The translations under genes and the position numbers were made by a program. The notes under the pieces are model-generated. The model was not told the origin of the DNA, made no database searches, and saw nothing but the letters and a program-made list of their open reading frames with translations. This document shows positions 6,129-10,116 of a stretch of 10,116 bases of DNA, piece after piece; positions within the stretch are counted from its first letter, which is position 1; the number at the start of each line of letters is the position of its first letter. The stretch is from Chloroflexota bacterium (GTDB taxonomy: Bacteria; Chloroflexota; Dehalococcoidia; GIF9; UBA5629), in assembly GCA_026389655.1 (NCBI GenBank), contig JAPLHL010000316.1:1-10116 (forward strand), in the 5' to 3' direction.

Positions 6129-7154
6129 TTATTCCGGCCTTAAAGCCCGGAATTGCTCAAATAAATTCCGCTCTTTTTCAGTAAGATTGGTCGGCAGCAC
6201 TACCATAACCCTGGCCAGCATGTCGCCCTGGGTAGTACTATTCAATCGCGGCATACCCTGTCTGCCAAGTTTGAAGACCTTGCCATTCTGAGTTCCAGGC
6301 GGTATCCTTAGCGCCAGCTTGCTCCCCTTTAGAGTAGGTACCTGCACTTCACCTCCCAATACGGCCGTCAGCAGCGATACCGGTACATCAACAGATAAAT
6401 CATCACCCTCACGTTTAAACATAGGGTGAGGAACGATTTTAACTATCAAATAAAGGTCTCCGTTAGGACCACCCACACCCGCGTTCCCTTCACCAGCCAC
6501 CCGCACCTTCGACCCGTCTTTCACCCCCACCGGTATTTTAACCTCAAGCCGCCTGGGCTTCACAATCCTTCCTGCGCCACCGCACTGAGAGCAGGCGCTG
6601 CTCTTGATCCTGCCCACACCCTGGCATACCGGGCATACTTGCTCAGATTGCAGTTCAAGCACACGTTTCGTGCCATTAAAAGCTTCCTCCAGGGTAAGCT
6701 CGATGCCATGCTCAAGGTCCTGACCGCGACGCGGTGCTCTCCTACCCCCGGTCCGGGTACCTGCACTACCAAAGCCACCCTTAAAAAGGCTCTCAAAAAC
6801 CTCGTTAAGATCGCCCATGTCAGAGGTTTCGTAGGTTGTAAACGGCTGTCCACCGCCACCACCACGGTTATAGGTACGATATTGCTGTTGCTGGCGGGCC
6901 TGCTGTTGCGCCCGGGCAAAAGCCTCAGCATTATCGAAATCGGAGCCGTACTGGTCGTACTTCTTCCGCTTGTCCGGATCGGACAAGACCTCGAAAGCCT
7001 CGTTAATTTCCTTAAACCTGGCTTCAGCTGTCTTATCGCCCGGGTTAACATCCGGATGATATTTGCGGGCCATCTTGCGATACATGGCTTTGATATCCTT
7101 GTCCACTGCATTCCGGGGCACGCCGAGTACGTTGTAATAATCTTTTCCAGCCAT
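6129..7154 (-). CDS. DnaJ/CbpA-like co-chaperone with a half zinc finger
   Basis: This 341-residue Hsp40 stimulates DnaK ATPase and delivers substrates. The J domain spans residues 4-69 with HPD at 33-35 (KYHPDVNPG). A Gln-rich then Gly-rich linker follows (82-103), with further Gly/Arg-rich sequence to about 145. Next comes C-terminal domain I with a shortened cysteine region holding two C-x2-C-x-G-x-G motifs (CPVCQGVG 174-181 and CSQCGGAG 188-195) instead of the usual four. C-terminal domain II and the dimer region (200-341, with [18 protein letters not shown]) complete it. Four cysteines could bind a single zinc, so the architecture is between type I DnaJ and zinc-free CbpA. AGGGTGA precedes the ATG by about 6 nt. 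It is the first gene of the HspR operon, directly behind the consensus promoter at 7172-7200. The canonical four-motif dnaJ is encoded separately at 8064. Confidence 0.92.
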   Translation of the reverse strand: MAGKDYYNVLGVPRNAVDKDIKAMYRKMARKYHPDVNPGDKTAEARFKEINEAFEVLSDPDKRKKYDQYGSDFDNAEAFARAQQQARQQQQYRTYNRGGGGGQPFTTYETSDMGDLNEVFESLFKGGFGSAGTRTGGRRAPRRGQDLEHGIELTLEEAFNGTKRVLELQSEQVCPVCQGVGRIKSSACSQCGGAGRIVKPRRLEVKIPVGVKDGSKVRVAGEGNAGVGGPNGDLYLIVKIVPHPMFKREGDDLSVDVPVSLLTAVLGGEVQVPTLKGSKLALRIPPGTQNGKVFKLGRQGMPRLNSTTQGDMLARVMVVLPTNLTEKERNLFEQFRALRPE

Positions 7155-7171
7155 TTTTCACCCTGGTCAGG

Positions 7172-7200
7172 ATTATAAATTAATCAGCAGGATATGTCAA
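7172..7200 (-). promoter_or_regulatory. Consensus sigma-70 promoter of the heat-shock operon
   Basis: On the minus strand TTGACA (7200-7195) and TATAAT (7177-7172) are separated by exactly 17 bp, a perfect match to both hexamers. The -10 box is 17 bp before the dnaJ-like ATG, leaving a short leader with the ribosome binding site. A promoter this strong needs tight repression, which fits an HspR-type repressor encoded in the operon. Confidence 0.88.
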
Positions 7201-7210
7201 CATTGACATA
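7193..7210. promoter_or_regulatory. 18-bp perfect palindrome over the -35 box; candidate HspR operator
   Basis: The sequence is TATGTCAA, then CA, then TTGACATA: two 8-bp arms that are exact reverse complements. It covers the whole -35 hexamer of the dnaJ-like gene's promoter. A further single arm, TTGACATA, occurs at 7240-7247. The arms differ from the actinobacterial HAIR element (CTTGAGT-N7-ACTCAAG), so if HspR binds here its specificity has changed. The site fits repression by blocking RNA polymerase. Confidence 0.6.
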
Positions 7211-7239
7211 ATATATTCTAACACATTTAATTATATGAT

Positions 7240-7268
7240 TTGACATATTTTATTAGACTTTATATATT
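7240..7268 (+). promoter_or_regulatory. Possible rightward promoter in the AT-rich intergenic stretch
   Basis: TTGACA (7240-7245), a 17-bp gap and TATATT (7263-7268; 5 of 6 bases) form a good sigma-70 pair pointing right, toward the 3' end of the Nudix gene. The only thing it could transcribe is a very short lysine-rich frame or antisense RNA to the Nudix gene. The surroundings are AT-rich, so chance is a real possibility. Confidence 0.3.
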
Positions 7269-7273
7269 TAATA

Positions 7274-7336
7274 TTGAGCAATGAAGCCAAGCCTAAGAAG
7301 CTCGAAGCTAAGGAAACTAAAGAGGTTAAAAGCTAA
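7274..7336 (+). other. Very short Lys/Glu-rich open frame (possible peptide or gene remnant)
   Basis: From TTG at 7274 the frame reads 20 residues, L-SNEAKPKKLEAKETKEVKS, then TAA. The composition looks like a charged protein tail rather than random sequence. It starts 5 bp after the rightward promoter-like pair, has no ribosome binding site, and its stop overlaps the Nudix stop on the other strand. It may be the end of a deleted gene; I do not claim it is translated. Confidence 0.2.
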
Positions 7337-7950
7337 CTGTTGCAGCGGGCTCCACTAACGTTGCGCAAGATGGACAGGAGCTCTGTCAGTATCCAGGCTG
7401 TAGCCCCCCAGATAACACGTCCATCTACTTCGTAGCTAAGCACTTTAATCTGCACACCACCAAATTCAACGGTCTCTTCTTTTTTCTCCGCCTTCATCAA
7501 GCCCTCAAGCGCTACATCGAAGATCTCTTCAACCTCAAACGTATCTCTTTTGAAATCGTAAGGATAAGGAATTATTCCTACAAAGGGAGTTATGCAGAAT
7601 AATGATGTCGTGGTAGCAGCATCGTCCAGCTCACCAATGATCTCAACATCCGATTGTCTGAGCCCTATCTCCTCCCAACTCTCCCGTAGAGCTGTTTCCA
7701 TCAGAGATTTATCATCGTCATGACGGCCACCTCCCGGGAACGATATTTGTCCCTTATGGTTAGCCAGGTAGTCGGTCCTCTTCGTGAACAGGATATGACA
7801 CTTGCCGCCTTTCCTGAAAATCGGTAATAGTACGGCTGAGGGCTTTAACCTGCTGTCAGTGATCACGAGTTTCTTACGTCCTGCCAGCGCCTTCTTTAAC
7901 TCGTCCATCATAACTGAATCATAATACATCTTACGTCTAAAATCTGCCAA
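7333..7950 (-). CDS. Nudix hydrolase, NudL-type (probable coenzyme A pyrophosphatase)
   Basis: The protein has up to 205 residues. The UPF0035/NudL signature is complete: HILFTKRTDYLANHKGQISF (52-71) followed by PGG, which in this subfamily recognises coenzyme A. The Nudix box GGGRHDDDKSLMETALRESWEEIGL (73-97) follows, with the metal-binding R-E-x2-E-E core (89-94). Family members hydrolyse CoA or acyl-CoA to 3',5'-ADP and phosphopantetheine and limit CoA or oxidised-CoA levels. The start is uncertain. The longest frame begins with TTG at 7950 without a good ribosome binding site; ATG codons at 7929, 7911 and 7908 are alternatives. Those at 7911/7908 (MMDELKKALAG) match where most family members begin. 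It runs away from the dnaJ gene at 8064 and ends 178 bp before the heat-shock operon on the same strand. Confidence 0.87.
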   Translation of the reverse strand: MADFRRKMYYDSVMMDELKKALAGRKKLVITDSRLKPSAVLLPIFRKGGKCHILFTKRTDYLANHKGQISFPGGGRHDDDKSLMETALRESWEEIGLRQSDVEIIGELDDAATTTSLFCITPFVGIIPYPYDFKRDTFEVEEIFDVALEGLMKAEKKEETVEFGGVQIKVLSYEVDGRVIWGATAWILTELLSILRNVSGARCNS

Positions 7951-8011
7951 ATGCCGCTGCCGGCTCTGCAGGCATTTTAATCCGTCTTTCGCGCAGGGCC
8001 ATATTCAATAT

Positions 8012-8053
8012 TTGATTGCATAAGATTTATTCATATATACTGATTAATTGAGG
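8012..8053 (+). promoter_or_regulatory. Candidate promoter and ribosome binding site for dnaJ
   Basis: TTGATT (8012-8017) and TATACT (8036-8041) are separated by 18 bp, and GAGG (8050-8053) lies 10 bp before the dnaJ ATG. The pair is weaker than that of the heat-shock operon. The 18-bp palindrome found there is absent here, so this dnaJ may not be in the same regulon. Confidence 0.5.
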
Positions 8054-8063
8054 TTTTTCGTTT

Positions 8064-9179
8064 ATGGCTACAACAAATGACTACTACGGCATACTCGGCC
8101 TGCCGAGGAATGCCACTGACGAACAGGTAAAAAAGGCTTTCCGTAAGCTTGCCATGGAGTATCATCCCGACCGCAACGGCACTGCCGGAGCAGGGGACAG
8201 GTTTAAGGAGATCAACGAAGCTTACGAAGTACTGTCAGATCCTCAGAAAAGAGCATATTATGACCGCTACGGCAGCAAACCGGGAAACGGCGGAGAAAAT
8301 ATGGGCGGCGGTTTCGAGACTTTCGAATTCGGCGGCCTGGGAGATATCTTCGAGGCATTTTTCGGTGGAGCAGCCTCGACGGCACAAAAACGTTCCCCCC
8401 ACAAGGGTTCCGATATCGTCGCCAAGGTAACCCTGTCTTTTGAAGAGTGCTATTCCGGCATAACCAGGGAGATCGAGGCAACAAGGATTGAGCTTTGCTC
8501 TGTCTGTAAAGGCATTGGCAGCCGACCCGGCACCAACCCCGATAAGTGCCCCGAGTGTAACGGCAGCGGACAGTTACGCCGTACACAACAGAGCATCTTC
8601 GGCCGTTTCGTCCAGACTTCCACCTGCTCTGTATGCAACGGTCAGGGCACAATTATCACTACACCCTGCACACACTGCAAAGGACAGGGCAGGGAGCGCG
8701 TGAAGCGTAAGCTCACGGTGAAGATTCCACCCGGCGTAGATAGCGAAAGCCAGATGCGTATGCAGCACGAAGGTGAAGCCGGCCATTATGGAGGTTCACC
8801 GGGCGACCTTTACATCAGGTTCGAGATCAAACCGCATAAGTTCTTTGTCCGCAGATACTCTGATATTGTAATGGTCCTTCAGCTTAATGTTGCACAGGCT
8901 GCACTCGGCGCTACAATTGAAGTGCCTACCATGGACGGGAAACATACCCTCAAGGTCCCTGCGGGTACCCAGCACGGCAAAGTCTTCCACATCAAGGATA
9001 AAGGGTTCCAGAAGATCAACTCGAAGGCCAGGGGCGATCAGCTTATAGTAGTGAAAATACTTACACCTGACAGGCTGGACCAGCGGCAGAGGCAACTGCT
9101 GGAAGAACTGGCGAATACGCTACCTAAAGTTGAAGAGTATGCCCACCCGGACGACGACCTGCTGCAGTATGTAAGCTAG
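8064..9179 (+). CDS. dnaJ: DnaJ, canonical type I Hsp40 co-chaperone
   Basis: This 371-residue protein is of normal DnaJ length. The J domain spans residues 5-70 with HPD at 34-36. A short Gly/Phe-rich linker (74-102, GGGFETFEFGGLGDIFEAFFGG) follows. C-terminal domain I carries the full zinc-binding set of four C-x2-C-x-G-x-G motifs: CSVCKGIG (145-152), CPECNGSG (162-169), CSVCNGQG (188-195) and CTHCKGQG (202-209). They fold into two zinc sites that hold unfolded substrates. C-terminal domain II contains PAGTQHGKVFHIKDKGF (299-315), and a dimerisation tail ends the protein. It stimulates DnaK ATPase and passes clients to it in the cytoplasm. No dnaK or grpE lies beside it in the window, which is unusual for the main dnaJ. 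It is transcribed divergently from the Nudix gene and converges with gpsA, the stops being 7 bp apart. Confidence 0.96.
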   Translation: MATTNDYYGILGLPRNATDEQVKKAFRKLAMEYHPDRNGTAGAGDRFKEINEAYEVLSDPQKRAYYDRYGSKPGNGGENMGGGFETFEFGGLGDIFEAFFGGAASTAQKRSPHKGSDIVAKVTLSFEECYSGITREIEATRIELCSVCKGIGSRPGTNPDKCPECNGSGQLRRTQQSIFGRFVQTSTCSVCNGQGTIITTPCTHCKGQGRERVKRKLTVKIPPGVDSESQMRMQHEGEAGHYGGSPGDLYIRFEIKPHKFFVRRYSDIVMVLQLNVAQAALGATIEVPTMDGKHTLKVPAGTQHGKVFHIKDKGFQKINSKARGDQLIVVKILTPDRLDQRQRQLLEELANTLPKVEEYAHPDDDLLQYVS

Positions 9180-9186
9180 AGTGGAT

Positions 9187-10116
9187 TCAGTAGGGTTTAT
9201 GACCGTTGAGGAAATACCTGGGAATCCCGCCCACAGCCATTTGTCCAGACAGTACCCTGTAAATAGCCTGCATTAGCGGTAAATCCAGCCCGGTCTTGTT
9301 ACACAGTAAATTAGTTGCAGAGGCTGTATCTACCCCTTCTACCACATTCGACATCTCCGACAGTACCTCTGCCAGCGTCTTTCCGCCGGCAAGTTCATAC
9401 CCAACGTGATAGTTCCGGCTGAGCGGGCTTATGCAAGTGGTAACAAGATCCCCCAATCCCGCAAAACCGTAGAATGTACACTCTTCCGCTCCGAGTTCCT
9501 TGCCCAGCCTGGTGACTTCCTGCCATCCGACTGTTACCAGGGCAGCCTTGGCGTTGCTTCCCAACTGCAGACCATCCACCATCCCTGCACCGAGCGCAAT
9601 AACATTTTTCAGCGCACCGCAAATCTCCACGCCTTTCACATCGCTGCTGGTGTAAGCTGAAAAGCTATCGGAACAGAATAAATCCTTGACCCGTCCGGCG
9701 GATTTCTTGCCGGTCGAGGCAACCACGGTCACCGCCGGCAGCCCCATGTTAATTTCCCTGGAGAGATTGGGGCCTGATACTACGACCAGCCTTGTATCGC
9801 TGTCCGGATGGACCTCCTCGGCCAGTATCTCCGTCATACGCTTGCCGGTGTCAGCCTCAAGACCCTTGGCCGCACTGACCAGCACTGCTGAACCATCCAG
9901 CTTTTCGGAAAATATCCTGGCTGTGCGTCTGAGCGACTGCGCAGGAACGGCGAATATTGCTACATCGCATCGGCCGGCAGCATAATCAGGATCGTATGTG
10001 AATTCAATATAGCCGGCTGCATTTCCCGTTTTCTCTTTTTGCTTTTGCTGAAGAAGGTCAGACTTTTCCTTTTTATTGGCCCAGACGCGCACAGGTACGC
10101 TGTTAGCTGCGATCAG
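9187..10116 (-). CDS. gpsA: Glycerol-3-phosphate dehydrogenase [NAD(P)+], N-terminus beyond the window
   Basis: GpsA reduces dihydroxyacetone phosphate to sn-glycerol 3-phosphate with NAD(P)H, supplying the phospholipid backbone. The open frame reaches the window edge and begins LIAANSVPVRVWAN, which normally follows the N-terminal GAGSWGT dinucleotide-binding motif by a few residues; that motif and the start codon lie outside. Visible family blocks are DVAIFAVPAQSLR, SAAKGLE, VVSGPNLSREINMGLPAVTV, the catalytic-lysine block GVEICGALKNVIALGAGMVD, and NAKAALVTVGWQEVTRLG. They are followed by FAGLGDLVTTC, SRNYHVGYELAGG, and a C-terminal domain with VVEGVDTA and DLPLMQAIYRVLSG. About 309 codons are present out of an expected 330-345. 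A GTG at 10092 is internal, not the start. The gene ends 7 bp from the dnaJ stop, with no visible terminator between the two convergent genes. Confidence 0.95.
   Translation of the reverse strand: MIAANSVPVRVWANKKEKSDLLQQKQKEKTGNAAGYIEFTYDPDYAAGRCDVAIFAVPAQSLRRTARIFSEKLDGSAVLVSAAKGLEADTGKRMTEILAEEVHPDSDTRLVVVSGPNLSREINMGLPAVTVVASTGKKSAGRVKDLFCSDSFSAYTSSDVKGVEICGALKNVIALGAGMVDGLQLGSNAKAALVTVGWQEVTRLGKELGAEECTFYGFAGLGDLVTTCISPLSRNYHVGYELAGGKTLAEVLSEMSNVVEGVDTASATNLLCNKTGLDLPLMQAIYRVLSGQMAVGGIPRYFLNGHKPY

Noticed and set aside
6426..7178. A 250-codon plus-strand frame opposite the dnaJ-like gene
   Set aside because: It is antisense to a confidently identified Hsp40 and has no domain signature.

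Overview
This window looks like a bacterial chromosome segment from the Chloroflexota, most probably a Dehalococcoidia-like lineage. That is an inference from gene content: a MerR-type HspR repressor placed between a dnaJ-like gene and clpC, plus a short orphan prepilin with a KG^FTLIELL leader. No marker in the window proves it. It divides into an AT-richer, gene-poor, scarred left end (about 1-1960) and a dense housekeeping/stress-response part (about 1961-10116).

Left end. On the minus strand, a 3'-terminal tRNA fragment (17-50) lies beside a tyrosine-recombinase C-terminal remnant (249-518). A recombinase N-terminal remnant (about 1768-1900) lies just downstream of an intact tRNA-Ala(GGC) gene (1961-2036). 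Both remnants are on the same strand and in N-then-C order. Between them, on the opposite strand, sit two complete small genes: a membrane-anchored Ser/Gly-rich protein (808-1422) and a type IV pilin-like protein (1459-1767). I read this as the wreck of one or more tRNA-targeted integrative elements with a small surface-protein cassette inside. Region 504-807 has no intact gene.

Heat-shock operon (minus strand, 7154 to 2089). A consensus sigma-70 promoter (TTGACA-17 bp-TATAAT) overlapped by an 18-bp palindrome precedes a DnaJ/CbpA-like gene with half a zinc finger. Then come hspR, a small five-cysteine protein of unknown function, clpC, a VTT/DedA-type membrane protein and a TM2-domain protein. 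Spacings within the run are +34, +2, +3, 0 and -4 bp, so one transcript is likely. HspR probably represses the operon through the palindrome. The clpC frame carries an in-frame TAA at codon 4 of what otherwise looks like a perfect Clp N-terminus.

Right end. A NudL-type Nudix hydrolase gene (minus) diverges from a full-length canonical dnaJ (plus, 8064-9179). The dnaJ gene converges with gpsA (minus), separated by only 7 bp. gpsA runs off the right edge, so its N-terminal NAD-binding motif is missing from the window. There are thus two different J-proteins, one in the HspR operon and one outside it. They probably give the cell one heat-inducible and one separately controlled DnaK co-chaperone.
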